Below are positions 6,868 to 15,556 of a DNA stretch of 64,000 nucleotides, piece by piece. How positions within the stretch are numbered: position 1 is the first letter of the stretch; every line of letters begins with the position of its first letter. The notes under the pieces were generated by a model, which was not told where the DNA came from, did not search any database, and was given only the letters and a program-made list of their open reading frames with translations. Where the stretch lies: the NCBI RefSeq assembly GCF_024172085.1, contig NZ_JAMZDZ010000001.1, positions 434,001 to 498,000 of the forward strand, read 5' to 3'. Source of the DNA: Hamadaea flava (GTDB lineage: Bacteria; Actinomycetota; Actinomycetes; Mycobacteriales; Micromonosporaceae). Made by a program: the position numbers and the translations under genes.

Positions 6868-8826
6868 GTGGGAAGCGCGACGCATTGGCTGAAGCTGCTC
6901 GGTGGCATCGTCGTGCCCGGGATCGGCGACCGGGCGCTGCGGCGGCGGGTGGCGGGCCGGATCGTGCTCGTCACCGGGGCGTCGGAGGGCATCGGCGCGG
7001 CGACGGCGATCCGGCTCGGTGCGGCGGGCGCGGTCGTGCTGCTCGCCGCGCGGACGGAGAGCCGCCTGCACGAGGTACGCGCCACGATCGAGGCGGCGGG
7101 CGGGAAGGCGTACGCGTATCCGGCTGATCTGTCAGATCCGGAACAGGCCGAGCGGCTCGGCGAGCGGATTCTGCGTGACCATCGCCGGGTCGACGTCGTG
7201 GTGTGCAACGCCGGCCGGTCGATCCACCGGTCGGTCGCCGACACCGCCGACCGCTTCCACGACGTCGTACGCACGGCCGACCTGAACTATCTCGGCCCGG
7301 TGCGGCTGTTGCTGACGCTGCTTCCGGCGATGCGAGCCGGCGACGGCGGGCACATCGTCAACGTCTCGACCGCCGGCCTCCTGACGCCCGCCCAGAACTG
7401 GTCGTCCTACCTGGCGTCGAAGGCGGCGTTCGACGTGTGGTTGCGCTGCGCCGCACCGGAACTGCGGCTCGACGGCGTCACCGTCACCAGCTTCTACAGT
7501 GGACTCGTACGGACCCGGATGAGCGCGCCCACGAAGTTCTTCCGGCGGTATCCGGCCGCCACGCCGGATGAGGCGGCGAGCACGGTGTGCCGTGCGGTCG
7601 CTCGGCGACCGCGTACGGTGCAGGCTTGGTGGTCCCGGCCGGGCGAGGTGCTGGCCGCCGCGTTCAAGAGCCCGGTCGAGCGGGGGATGGCGGCGAGCGC
7701 CCGCCTGCTGCCGTTGCGGGCGGCGGCCCTGGTCGATCCGCTGCGGATGGTCCGCCTGGCCTGGGCGAGCCGCCGCTACGGCTGGACGCTCACGGCGGCC
7801 ACCGCCGGTGGGCGTACCGGGGAGGTCGCGCTCGTGGATCGCAGCGGTCCGCTGACGCGTGGGGAGCTTCAGGCGGCGGCCCAGTCGTGCGCGGCCGCGT
7901 TGCGGGACCGGGGCGTCCGGCCCGGCGACCGCGTGGGTATCCGGTGTGCCACGCATCGCGGTCTCGCGATCACCGCGAGCGCGGCCGGGCTGCTCGGCCT
8001 CGACACCGTGCTGCTGCCACCGCACGCCGAACCGGCGGCCACCCTGACCGTCCTGATCTCCGACGACGCGCCGGGCACGCCGTGGCTCACCCTCGTCGGC
8101 GGCCCCGGCGGTGCGCTCGGCCGTCCGCCGGTGCGCGGGCGGCTCACGGTCCTCACCTCCGGCACCACCGGGACGCCCCGGCTGGTACGCCGAAAGCTGA
8201 CCTGGCGTTCGCTGCTGGGCCCGGCGCTCGCCCATCTGCGACACATCCCGATCCGCACGGGCCGCCCGATCATCGTGGCCGTCCCGGCGTACCACGGCTA
8301 TGGCCTCAGCTATCTAGCGGCGGGGCTGGCCTTGGGCGCGCCCGTCGTCCTCGTGCCCGGCAAGGATCCGGCGGCCGTGCTCGCCGCGGCCCGGGAGCAT
8401 CGGCCGACCGCGATCTTCGCGCTGCCCGAGCACCTCGCCGGGTTGGCCGCCCAGCCCGACGCGGCCGATCTCCCGCCCGGCGTACGCATCGTGACCGGTG
8501 CGGAACCGCTGGCTCCGGAGTTGTCACGCCGGCTGCTGGACGTGTTCGGCGACCGGGTCTACAACCTGTTCGGCTCGACCGAAGCGGGCTGGGCCGCGAT
8601 GGCGACCCCGGCCGATTTGAAGGCCGCACCCGGCACGGTCGGGCGACCGCCGGCCGGCGTACGCCTCCATGTCCTCACCGACGACGGCCGGCCGGCGCTG
8701 CCGGGCGAGACCGGCGCCGTGCACGTCGGCGGCTGGCTGCCCCAGGGGCGCCTGGTCCCCACCGGCGACCTCGGCCACCTCGACCGGGCGGGCCGTCTGA
8801 TGCTCGACGGCCGCGCCCCGTCGTAG
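6868..8826 (+). CDS. SDR oxidoreductase fused to a truncated AMP-binding (acyl-CoA ligase-like) domain
   Basis: A 652-aa two-domain protein. Residues ~30-270 form a short-chain dehydrogenase with the NAD(P)-binding TGASEGIG, the NAG motif and the catalytic Ser plus YLASK. Residues ~310-650 form the large N-terminal subdomain of an adenylating enzyme, with LTSGTTGTPR (A3), NLFGSTEAGW (A5) and TGDLGHLD (A7). The protein stops at LMLDGRAPS, exactly at the A8 hinge, so the small C-terminal subdomain with the catalytic lysine is missing and no other frame restores it. It may bind or adenylate a fatty acid whose carbonyl or hydroxyl the SDR handles, or the ligase part may be degenerate. Start GTG with TAGCCT 6 nt upstream. 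Confidence 0.82.
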   Translation: MGSATHWLKLLGGIVVPGIGDRALRRRVAGRIVLVTGASEGIGAATAIRLGAAGAVVLLAARTESRLHEVRATIEAAGGKAYAYPADLSDPEQAERLGERILRDHRRVDVVVCNAGRSIHRSVADTADRFHDVVRTADLNYLGPVRLLLTLLPAMRAGDGGHIVNVSTAGLLTPAQNWSSYLASKAAFDVWLRCAAPELRLDGVTVTSFYSGLVRTRMSAPTKFFRRYPAATPDEAASTVCRAVARRPRTVQAWWSRPGEVLAAAFKSPVERGMAASARLLPLRAAALVDPLRMVRLAWASRRYGWTLTAATAGGRTGEVALVDRSGPLTRGELQAAAQSCAAALRDRGVRPGDRVGIRCATHRGLAITASAAGLLGLDTVLLPPHAEPAATLTVLISDDAPGTPWLTLVGGPGGALGRPPVRGRLTVLTSGTTGTPRLVRRKLTWRSLLGPALAHLRHIPIRTGRPIIVAVPAYHGYGLSYLAAGLALGAPVVLVPGKDPAAVLAAAREHRPTAIFALPEHLAGLAAQPDAADLPPGVRIVTGAEPLAPELSRRLLDVFGDRVYNLFGSTEAGWAAMATPADLKAAPGTVGRPPAGVRLHVLTDDGRPALPGETGAVHVGGWLPQGRLVPTGDLGHLDRAGRLMLDGRAPS

Positions 8827-8832
8827 GCTCGC

Positions 8833-10050
8833 TCACTTACAGGGGTAGTTGCCCGCCGTGCAGGTGACGCCGGTGTTGTAAGCGTCGTTGAAGTGTGTGT
8901 AGTACGCGTCGTAGAGCGGATGCGTGGACCCGGTCTCCGGCCCCATCTTCACGAAGATCTCGTCGTTCTCGTTGAGGGCGTCCTGCGTCCAGTTCTGCGA
9001 CCCGGTGTAGACCCGGTACTGGTACGCCGACCCGTTGAGCCCGTACAGCACGAAGAACTTGTCGTGCACGTCGTTCTTGCGCCGGATCTTCACTCCGGCG
9101 GCGAGCAGGTCGGCGTACACGCCGCTGTCCATCGCGATGCCACCGGCCGAGTCGGTGCCGACTGCCATCCATACGGCGCACCCGGCCGAACGGAAGCGTT
9201 TGACGAGGCTCACCAGCTCCGGTCGCCCGCCGGTGACGCTCGCCATGCCGACCCGCAGCCGGCAGTCGCTGTTGGGAGTGATGTCGTTGAGCCGGTTGAC
9301 GATCGTGTCGGTCTGGCCCGCGCCCTCCGGCGACGCGTACGCGTCCGCAGCGGTGCCCAGGTAGTAGCCCCGGCTGGAGGCGGCGTCATAGTAGTCGTTG
9401 CCGGTGTAGTGGCGGCGGTTCCACATGTCGGTGAAGTTCGCGACGAACCCGGTGTAGAGCGCCGAGTCCCCGTAGACCGTGATCGCGTTGTTGAACGCGT
9501 CCGGGCCGGTGGCGTACGTGAGGTTGGCCGAGCCGAACCACACGACGTTCGAGCGGGTCACCCCGTTCGGATCGACGGTGCCGCTGAAGGTGAACATCTT
9601 CGTATGCATGTCGCCGTCGGCGCTGGTGCTGATGCAGCCGTGCCCGCCGCTGCTGTTCTGGCAGAACTTGTAGTGCGCCAGCTGCTTGATCGTCGCCACC
9701 GCGGGATCGGCCGACGCCTCGTTCTTGCCGTCGACCACGACCCAGACGGCGACGCCCCGACTCTGCGCCCGGAGCAGCGCGTCGGCGACAGAGTCGATGC
9801 TCAGCGAGTGGATCGTGCCCCGGATGGTCCCACCGGCCGGAGTCCGGTCGATCAGCCGTTGCAGCTCGGTGTGGATGGTGTAGTCCCGCCCCGGGTCCGG
9901 GTTCGAGAAGTGTGCCCACACGGGATACCCGCCGATGACGGCGGAGGCCGACGAGACGGCCGCGGCGCTGGGCAACCCTGGGACGATCGCCACCAGGGCG
10001 CCCAGCATCGCAGCCAGCGCCGCACTACCGGCACGGAGTCGAAGCTTCAT
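8833..10050 (-). CDS. secreted phospholipase D-like protein
   Basis: A 405-aa exported protein with a Sec signal peptide (MKLRLR, hydrophobic core, PSAAA cleavage region near residue 31). Two PLD half-sites are visible: MHTKMF with GSANLT about 30 residues later, and VHDKFF with TGSQNWT. Each keeps the His, Lys and GSxN residues, but neither has the Asp six residues after the Lys, so these are HK rather than HKD motifs. Such proteins are annotated as PLD-like and may be lipases, nucleases or inactive. Cysteines near the C-terminus suggest disulfides. Monocistronic, with its own consensus-like promoter directly upstream. It ends 6 nt from the convergent ligase fusion gene. Confidence 0.8.
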   Translation of the reverse strand: MKLRLRAGSAALAAMLGALVAIVPGLPSAAAVSSASAVIGGYPVWAHFSNPDPGRDYTIHTELQRLIDRTPAGGTIRGTIHSLSIDSVADALLRAQSRGVAVWVVVDGKNEASADPAVATIKQLAHYKFCQNSSGGHGCISTSADGDMHTKMFTFSGTVDPNGVTRSNVVWFGSANLTYATGPDAFNNAITVYGDSALYTGFVANFTDMWNRRHYTGNDYYDAASSRGYYLGTAADAYASPEGAGQTDTIVNRLNDITPNSDCRLRVGMASVTGGRPELVSLVKRFRSAGCAVWMAVGTDSAGGIAMDSGVYADLLAAGVKIRRKNDVHDKFFVLYGLNGSAYQYRVYTGSQNWTQDALNENDEIFVKMGPETGSTHPLYDAYYTHFNDAYNTGVTCTAGNYPCK

Positions 10051-10056
10051 GGATGA

Positions 10057-10085
10057 ATCTTGATGAAAGACCTTAACGCTGTCAA
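10057..10085 (-). promoter_or_regulatory. promoter of the PLD-like gene, leaderless
   Basis: On the minus strand a perfect -35 TTGACA (10080-10085) is followed after 17 nt by CAAGAT (10057-10062). The ATG at 10050 starts 6 nt further on. Transcription would begin at or next to the start codon. It is the only candidate promoter here with a textbook -35. Confidence 0.7.
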
Positions 10086-10104
10086 TGTCTAGAACGTTGA
10101 GGCT

Positions 10105-11793
10105 TCACGCGCCCGGCGCGGCCGCGCCCAGGACGACGGTCTCCAGAGTGGACAGTGGCAGCGGCCCGTGACCGAGCACCGCGTGGTGGAAGTCGCGGAT
10201 GTCGAAGCCCGCACCCCGGGCCGTACGCATCCGCTCCCCCAGCTCCTCGATGCGCAGCTTCCCGATCATGTACGCCAACGCCTGCCCCGGAACGGCGATG
10301 TACCGGTCGACCTCGTTGGTGATGTTGCTCATCGACAGCGCCGTATTGTCGCGCATGTAGTCGATCGCCCGCTGCCGGGACCAGCCGAACTGGTGCATGC
10401 CCGTATCCACCACGAGGCGGCAGGCCCGCCACGCGTCGAAGGAGACCATGCCGAGCCGGGTCGTGTCGTCGGTGTAGAGCTCCATGCGGTCCGCCAGGCG
10501 TTCGGCGTACAGGCCCCAGCCCTCGCCGTGCGCGGTGAGGTAGGCGTACCGGCGGAACTCGGGAAGCTGCCGCTGCGCCTGGGCCACCGCGATCTGCAGA
10601 TGGTGCCCCGGCACGCTCTCGTGGAACGCCAGCGCCTCGTACTCGAACCGCGTACGCGACTGGGGGTGCAGCGTGTTGATGACGTGCGCGCCCGGCCGGG
10701 AACCGTCGCCGGTCGGCGGCTGGTAGTAGCCGAGCACGGAGTTCTCCGCCTCAGCCGAGTCCATCTCGCGGACGACGCACGGGGCCAGCGAGTAGTCGCG
10801 GAACCAGTCCGGCAGCGCCTCCTCGGCCCGGCGGAGCGCCCCGGTGACGGTGTCGACGATCTCGCCGCTCGTGGCGAAGCGCAGCGCCGGATCGTCGCGC
10901 AGCCGGGCGATCACCTCGTCGGCGTCGGACGTGCCGAGCACCTTGGCGCCCCGTTCGGAGAATTCCGCACGCAGGCGCGCCACCAGGCGTACCCCTGTCT
11001 CATGAATCTCGGCAGGCGTGAGTTCCGTGGTGGTGTGGGCACGGACGAGACCGAGGTAGGCGGCCTCGCCGCCGGGCAGACCGCCCACGCCGACCTCGCT
11101 GTCCCCGCGGCCGGCCGCCAGCAAGCGGTCCGCGAGCACTTCGCGGTAGCGGGCCAGCGCGGGCCGCACCGTGCCGCGGACCAGGTCCTCCGCGCGGGCC
11201 AGCCAGCGCGTGCCGTCCACCTCCGCGCCCGGCCGCGGGCCGGTCAGCGGGTCGTTCGCCAGATCACTCGACAGGTACGCGTCCAGCTGCGCGATCGCCT
11301 GCTCGACGCCCAGTCGCGTGGGGGTACGCCCATCGGCGAGCGCTTCGACGTGCCGGTTTCCGAGGGTGTCCAGGAATCCGCCGAGCTTCTCCAGCCGCGC
11401 CAGGTACGCCTCAGCCGCGGCCGGTTCGCCGACCGGCGCGGTCGGAATCGTCCCGACCAGCAGCGGCACCACCCCGGCGATGCTGGCGTTGACGCCGACC
11501 TCCTCCAGCCCGCCCCGGAGCACGTCCTGCTCGTCGGCGAGGACCCGGGTGAGCCAGGCGTGACTGATCCGATCCGACTCCCCCAGCGTGGCTGGATCGA
11601 TGTCGGCGACCTTCGCGGCGATCCCCCCGAGCCGGGTCGCGGCCCGATCCGCCGCCGCCCGGCTGGGATCGGGCACCTCGGCGTCGTACCCCGTCACGCC
11701 GAACACCGTGGCGCCGAACGGATCGTGTTCGTTGCGGGCCCGGAAGTAGTCGTCGCCCAGTTCGGCGAGACGCGTGTCCTGTGTCGTGTCCAT
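10105..11793 (-). CDS. DUF885 family protein, putative zinc peptidase
   Basis: A 562-aa protein of the DUF885 family. The hallmark HESVPGHHLQ (an HExxxGHH metal site) and the EGWGLYAE motif, which supplies the distal Glu, are both present in the C-terminal half. The family is related to M32-like zinc peptidases and is often annotated as a putative carboxypeptidase. There is no signal peptide, so it is probably cytoplasmic. The ATG is preceded by TAGGCT at 7 nt and lacks a Shine-Dalgarno, so it is probably leaderless. No operon partner. Confidence 0.85.
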   Translation of the reverse strand: MDTTQDTRLAELGDDYFRARNEHDPFGATVFGVTGYDAEVPDPSRAAADRAATRLGGIAAKVADIDPATLGESDRISHAWLTRVLADEQDVLRGGLEEVGVNASIAGVVPLLVGTIPTAPVGEPAAAEAYLARLEKLGGFLDTLGNRHVEALADGRTPTRLGVEQAIAQLDAYLSSDLANDPLTGPRPGAEVDGTRWLARAEDLVRGTVRPALARYREVLADRLLAAGRGDSEVGVGGLPGGEAAYLGLVRAHTTTELTPAEIHETGVRLVARLRAEFSERGAKVLGTSDADEVIARLRDDPALRFATSGEIVDTVTGALRRAEEALPDWFRDYSLAPCVVREMDSAEAENSVLGYYQPPTGDGSRPGAHVINTLHPQSRTRFEYEALAFHESVPGHHLQIAVAQAQRQLPEFRRYAYLTAHGEGWGLYAERLADRMELYTDDTTRLGMVSFDAWRACRLVVDTGMHQFGWSRQRAIDYMRDNTALSMSNITNEVDRYIAVPGQALAYMIGKLRIEELGERMRTARGAGFDIRDFHHAVLGHGPLPLSTLETVVLGAAAPGA

Positions 11794-11800
11794 GGTCCGC

Positions 11801-11806
11801 AGCCTA
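11801..11806 (-). promoter_or_regulatory. candidate -10 hexamer, leaderless start at 11793
   Basis: TAGGCT on the minus strand, 7 nt before ATG 11793. Confidence 0.45.
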
Positions 11807-11842
11807 TTCGTGGCTCCGCAGCCTCTTCGCCGGCGGACCGAC

Positions 11843-11848
11843 TAGCCT
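11843..11848 (+). promoter_or_regulatory. candidate -10 hexamer, leaderless start at 11856
   Basis: TAGCCT, 7 nt before GTG 11856. It selects this start over the upstream ATG at 11781. Confidence 0.45.
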
Positions 11849-11855
11849 GGTCGCT

Positions 11856-12356
11856 GTGCCTCCCGCAGACGCCGAGCCCGACGTGCTGGCCGCGTCGCTC
11901 GCCGACCGGCTCACCGCGCTGACCTTCGCCGACCGGACCACCGACGAGGTCACCCAGGTGCTGCTGGACGAGATCGCGGCGTGGGCCCACGACCGCGGCT
12001 GGCGGGTCTATCGCCGCGCCGCCAGCGTCGCCCGGCTGCCACCGCCCTACGACCGGCAGCACTCCTACCTCGACATCGCCTGCGCCCGCCCCGACGGCGG
12101 TCCCGTGGTGATCGAGGTCGACCACACCGACCGCCGGCGCACCGTCGACAAGCTGCTCGAAGAGGCCGCCGCTGGGCGTACGCCGATCTGGGTGCGCTGG
12201 AGCAGCCGGGCGATCGCCACCCCGCCCGACCCCGTACGCCTCGTCGCCGTCCCCGTCACCACGGTCCGGGGACTGCACTCGCGCCGCCATGACCTTCCGG
12301 TGCCGACGCACAGCGCTGCCGACCTCGGCGACACCGAGCAGCCGGACCTGTTCTAG
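11856..12356 (+). CDS. hypothetical protein with a possible PD-(D/E)XK-like core
   Basis: A 166-aa soluble protein. The central SYLDIACARPDGGPVVIEVD puts an Asp about 13 residues before an E-x-D on a hydrophobic strand, and a basic helix follows. This spacing resembles restriction-endonuclease-like folds, but the match is weak and no known family is recognised. The start GTG 11856 follows a TAGCCT hexamer. Its stop overlaps the stop of the convergent gene at 12353 by a few bases. Confidence 0.55.
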   Translation: MPPADAEPDVLAASLADRLTALTFADRTTDEVTQVLLDEIAAWAHDRGWRVYRRAASVARLPPPYDRQHSYLDIACARPDGGPVVIEVDHTDRRRTVDKLLEEAAAGRTPIWVRWSSRAIATPPDPVRLVAVPVTTVRGLHSRRHDLPVPTHSAADLGDTEQPDLF

Positions 12357-12847
12357 CCGCGGCTCTTGCGGCGCAGCTTCTCCAGCGTCTCCGTCGCGTG
12401 GTGGCGTACCAGTTCGTCTTCGTCAGCGGTCGCCAACGCCACCGACGCCACGACGAACGGAGTCGCCGGGAACTCGGCCAACGCGATCGCCGCGTCGAGG
12501 CGGTCGCCCCAGTGATCCGCCCCGATCAGCACCTCCACCACCGGGCGTACCCAGGCCGCGTCGCCGGTGAGCCGGAACAGCGCCTGCGCGCCGCGTACGG
12601 CGAACACCCCGCTCGCGTCGATCATCTGCTGCTTCAGCAGGCCGGGAAGATCCGGCAGCCCGGACTCGGCCACTGCCTGAGCGGCGACCGCGTCGCGTTC
12701 GCGCAGACCCGCGCTGATCCACGCCGTCACCACCTCGGGCTCAGTCCCGACCCGTCTCCGCAACTCGGCGAAGTCCGCGCCCTCATGCCACACGAGGTAC
12801 GGATCGCCGAAGACCTCCCGCCGCCACTGCACCCAGTCGGTCGCCAT
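12353..12847 (-). CDS. hypothetical HEAT-repeat-like protein
   Basis: A 164-aa, mostly helical protein (several Ala/Val-rich helices such as VASVALATADEDELVRHHA and a Lys/Arg end). The helix pairs look like short HEAT repeats, suggesting a protein-binding role, but I recognise no specific family. ATG 12847 (MATDWVQW) is chosen over the longer frame because TAGGCT lies 7 nt upstream. Divergent from the nucleotidyltransferase gene. Confidence 0.6.
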   Translation of the reverse strand: MATDWVQWRREVFGDPYLVWHEGADFAELRRRVGTEPEVVTAWISAGLRERDAVAAQAVAESGLPDLPGLLKQQMIDASGVFAVRGAQALFRLTGDAAWVRPVVEVLIGADHWGDRLDAAIALAEFPATPFVVASVALATADEDELVRHHATETLEKLRRKSRG

Positions 12848-12854
12848 GACGGAC

Positions 12855-12864
12855 AGCCTACGAT
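12855..12864. promoter_or_regulatory. overlapping divergent -10-like hexamers
   Basis: TAGGCT on the minus strand (12855-12860) is 7 nt from ATG 12847. TACGAT on the plus strand (12859-12864) is 6 nt from a GTG at 12871 in frame with the nucleotidyltransferase. Both would be leaderless, and because they overlap they could not be used at once. Confidence 0.4.
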
Positions 12865-12951
12865 CGATCCGTGGTTCGGCGAGTCCGGCGTACGCTGGCA
12901 GGCCAAACACGCCGCCACCCAGGCGATGACCGAACTTCCTTAGGCGACATC

Positions 12952-13701
12952 ATGTTCTCCACCCAGGAACGAGACACCATCCGGCAGCGGCTGCTGGAGC
13001 TGGCCGCCGCCGATCCCGCGATCGCCGGCGCGGCCGTCACCGGCTCGCAGGCCACCGGCGACGAAGACCGCTGGTCCGACATCGACCTGGTGTTCGGTGT
13101 CGACGGCCCGCCCGCCGTGAGCATGCGCCACTGGACCGACCGGCTCTACGACGACTTCGGCGCGGCACACCATTGGGACCTGCCCTCCGGCTCGGCCGTC
13201 TACCGAGTGTTCCTGCTTCCCGGATGCCTCGAGGCCGACATCGCGTTCGTGCCGATCGCCGACTTCGCCCCACGCGGCCCGAGCTGGCGGACCGTCTTCG
13301 GCACCCCCGCCGAGCCGCACCCCGCACCGGCGCCGACCGCGGACCACCTGGCCGGCTTGGCCTGGCATCACGCGCTGCACGCCAGGATCAGCATCGAGCG
13401 GAATCGGCTGTGGCAAGCCGAGCACTGGATCGGCGCAGTACGCACCCAGGTGATCGCCCTGGCCTGCCTGCGCCTCGGTCATCCGACCAGTTACGCCAAG
13501 GGCGCCCATCTACTCCCCGCCGACCTGACCTCCATGCTGGCGGCCACCCTCGTCCGCACCCTCGACGACGCCGAACTGCACCGCGCCCTCAGGGCTACCG
13601 TCGATGCGCTGGTAGCAGAACTCGTCCGCATTGATCCGGCGCTGGCCGCTCGGCTGCTTCCCGCCCTCACCGACCTCGCGAGCCCGACCCCACTTCCGTG
13701 A
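12952..13701 (+). CDS. nucleotidyltransferase domain protein
   Basis: A 249-aa protein with the polymerase-beta-type active site TGSQATGDED...WSDIDL (GS near residue 26, catalytic Asp pair near 38-40). Proteins of this build include aminoglycoside-type and unassigned nucleotidyltransferases; the substrate is unknown. The ATG at 12952 matches where family members usually start. A GTG at 12871 with a TACGAT hexamer 6 nt upstream would add a basic 27-residue leader and cannot be excluded. No toxin or HEPN partner is adjacent. Confidence 0.75.
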   Translation: MFSTQERDTIRQRLLELAAADPAIAGAAVTGSQATGDEDRWSDIDLVFGVDGPPAVSMRHWTDRLYDDFGAAHHWDLPSGSAVYRVFLLPGCLEADIAFVPIADFAPRGPSWRTVFGTPAEPHPAPAPTADHLAGLAWHHALHARISIERNRLWQAEHWIGAVRTQVIALACLRLGHPTSYAKGAHLLPADLTSMLAATLVRTLDDAELHRALRATVDALVAELVRIDPALAARLLPALTDLASPTPLP

Positions 13702-13745
13702 ACCAGGCCCGCCCTGTGCCACGATCGAGTCCACAAGAGACCTGC

Positions 13746-14375
13746 TCAGGAGACCGCTGCCGGGCTGTGCGGCATCTCCCACGCGGCGGCCAGGCGGGAC
13801 TCGGCCAGGTTCTCGCCACCGCCGAAGAACTCACAGAACTTCATGATCAGCGGATCCCAGGCGACCGGATCCACGTACGCCGTGCCCGGGATGCTCACGT
13901 GCTCCTCGGCGTACGCCCGCAGCACCTTGGCGTGGAACGCCGTCGCGCTCAGGTCGCTCAGCGGATGGGCTGCCGTCACGGTGCACTCCAGCTGGATCGG
14001 GCACTCCTCGACGCGCTGTGGGCGTACCAGCTGGGATTGCTGAGGAGTGAGCCCCGCGGCCCGGAACTTGTCCGCGACGTGGCGGTAGCCCATGGTGGCC
14101 TTGTGGGCCGGGACGTCGGCGCGGCCGGTGGTGAGCGCGAGCCGGTCGACCGCAGCGACCAATGTGGAGGGTACGAGGTTGAGCACGCATTCGCCGTCAC
14201 GCCGCAGGTTGGCGGCGGTCTGCGACGAGTTGCCCAGCCCGAGTACGCATTCCTGGCCGAGCCACCACGCCGACGACATGGGCGCCAGGTTGGTGGTGCC
14301 ATCCGGGTTGCGTGAGCTGATCAGGACGACGGGAGTGCCGAAGTAGAGGACCTTGAGGTCGATTGTCTGATGCAC
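13746..14375 (-). CDS. flavin reductase-like, FMN-binding split-barrel protein
   Basis: A 209-aa protein of the flavin-reductase-like family. The N-terminal strand PVVLISSRNPDGTTNLAPMS carries the usual FMN phosphate-contact region, and GLGNSSQTAANL fits the family's Ser/Thr loop. It probably binds FMN and reduces it with NAD(P)H or acts as an FMN-dependent reductase. Start GTG 14375 is preceded by CACGAT at 6 nt. It stands alone between two unrelated genes. Confidence 0.8.
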   Translation of the reverse strand: MHQTIDLKVLYFGTPVVLISSRNPDGTTNLAPMSSAWWLGQECVLGLGNSSQTAANLRRDGECVLNLVPSTLVAAVDRLALTTGRADVPAHKATMGYRHVADKFRAAGLTPQQSQLVRPQRVEECPIQLECTVTAAHPLSDLSATAFHAKVLRAYAEEHVSIPGTAYVDPVAWDPLIMKFCEFFGGGENLAESRLAAAWEMPHSPAAVS

Positions 14376-14430
14376 ACCACGATCGTGGCGCGGCCGGACC
14401 TGCGGTGCTGGCGAGAATCGGCCGTCACGA

Positions 14431-15339
14431 TCATGACGCGTCGAACAGGTCGTCGCAGACCTGCGCCAGGAACTCGCTGGGCGAGTCCGGGAAGTCGTCC
14501 GGCGGGACGATCGTCAGGAAGGTCTGCTCGTCGAACTGGTCCGGCGGATCGAGGCGCAGCGGCAACTCCACCCCCGGCGACGGATCGGCGCCCGAGTGAT
14601 CCCCGTACGCCTCCGCGACGTCGGCGCCGGTCACGCGCAGGATGCGAGAAATGCTGACGAACGCCGGATCGTCGGCCTCGTCGACCGCTCGTGACCAGTG
14701 CCGGAGCAGGACCACGGCGGCGGCGCTGAGCACGGCCGTCCACGGCCCGGCCAGCGTCGGCGGAACGTCGAGCACCTGCAGTTCCGGCAGCCCGTAACGG
14801 TCGAGTCCTTTGGTGGTCATCCAGATCCCGTGGTCGTCCGGCGACTGCGGTACGAGCACCCATCGGGTCAGCGTCACCCGGTCCTCTTCGTCGGGCAGCG
14901 TCTCCAGGGCCTGCTTCGGATTCAGGATCTGCGGCATGAACGCGTCGATGAGCGTACCGGGGAGGTCCTGGGCCAGGGCGGCGGCGACGCCCCGGGCGTT
15001 CCACTCGTGCGCGGGCGGCCAACCTGGCCGGAACGCCGCCTGGCAGATCACGACATGCGTCGCAGTGGACGCCACACCCAGCTCGGCCGAGGTCGCGCCG
15101 AACATCCGCAGATAGTCCAGCGGCAGCGGCGGCGCCTCCTCGGCCGGCCACACCTCAAGGGTGAGCAGCGGACCGGCCAGCATCTGCAGCGCACCCGAGC
15201 GCAGCGGCTCCGGCAGCCGCAACGCGGCCTGGGCGGCGGCCACCTCTATGTCGTCGGGCGGCGAGGACGTCGTCACGACATAGGTCGCCTGGACCATCTC
15301 GGGAACACTGAGCGTCACCACGTCGTCGGAATCAGCCAC
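14431..15339 (-). CDS. hypothetical protein
   Basis: A 302-aa acidic soluble protein without signal peptide or membrane segment. It contains a long central region with many Trp/Pro-flanked strands (for example TRWVLVPQSPDDHGIWMTT) and an acidic C-terminus. I do not recognise the family. Start GTG 15339 has CACGAT 6 nt upstream, the same variant hexamer as the flavin reductase gene next to it. Codon use looks like the neighbours, so it is probably a real gene. Confidence 0.55.
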   Translation of the reverse strand: MADSDDVVTLSVPEMVQATYVVTTSSPPDDIEVAAAQAALRLPEPLRSGALQMLAGPLLTLEVWPAEEAPPLPLDYLRMFGATSAELGVASTATHVVICQAAFRPGWPPAHEWNARGVAAALAQDLPGTLIDAFMPQILNPKQALETLPDEEDRVTLTRWVLVPQSPDDHGIWMTTKGLDRYGLPELQVLDVPPTLAGPWTAVLSAAAVVLLRHWSRAVDEADDPAFVSISRILRVTGADVAEAYGDHSGADPSPGVELPLRLDPPDQFDEQTFLTIVPPDDFPDSPSEFLAQVCDDLFDAS

Positions 15340-15556
15340 TCAGCCATCGTGCCCAAGATCGGGCCTCGCGGCCAGTCCCACGCGGCTAAGACACGGCCGA
15401 CGCGACCGAACCGCGCGACCGAACGAGCACGACGCGGCTGGTTCGAGCGGCACGGGCGGTGGGCGCGGCACTGCCGGTGGGCGCAGTCGATCATGCCCGT
15501 GGGGGGTCGATCAGGGTCCTACGGACACGACACACCGGTCGATCACGACCGTAGGT
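15340..15556. other. 217-nt intergenic region with weak inverted repeats
   Basis: No gene is seen. The half next to the MarR gene holds nested inverted repeats: GATCATG (15489-15495) with CATGATC (15558-15564), and CCTACGG (15518-15524) with CCGTAGG (15549-15555). These could terminate the MarR transcript. Two short direct repeats (GCGACCGAAC and CGGTGGGCGC) lie in the other half. Confidence 0.4.

Noticed and set aside
6868-8826. Frameshift that would restore the missing ligase lid
   Set aside because: The frames after 8826 give no GRxxxxIK-like continuation, and a different gene ends at 8833 on the other strand.
12952-13701. Toxin-antitoxin (MNT/HEPN) reading of the nucleotidyltransferase
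   Set aside because: No HEPN-like partner ORF is adjacent and the protein is longer than MNT antitoxins.
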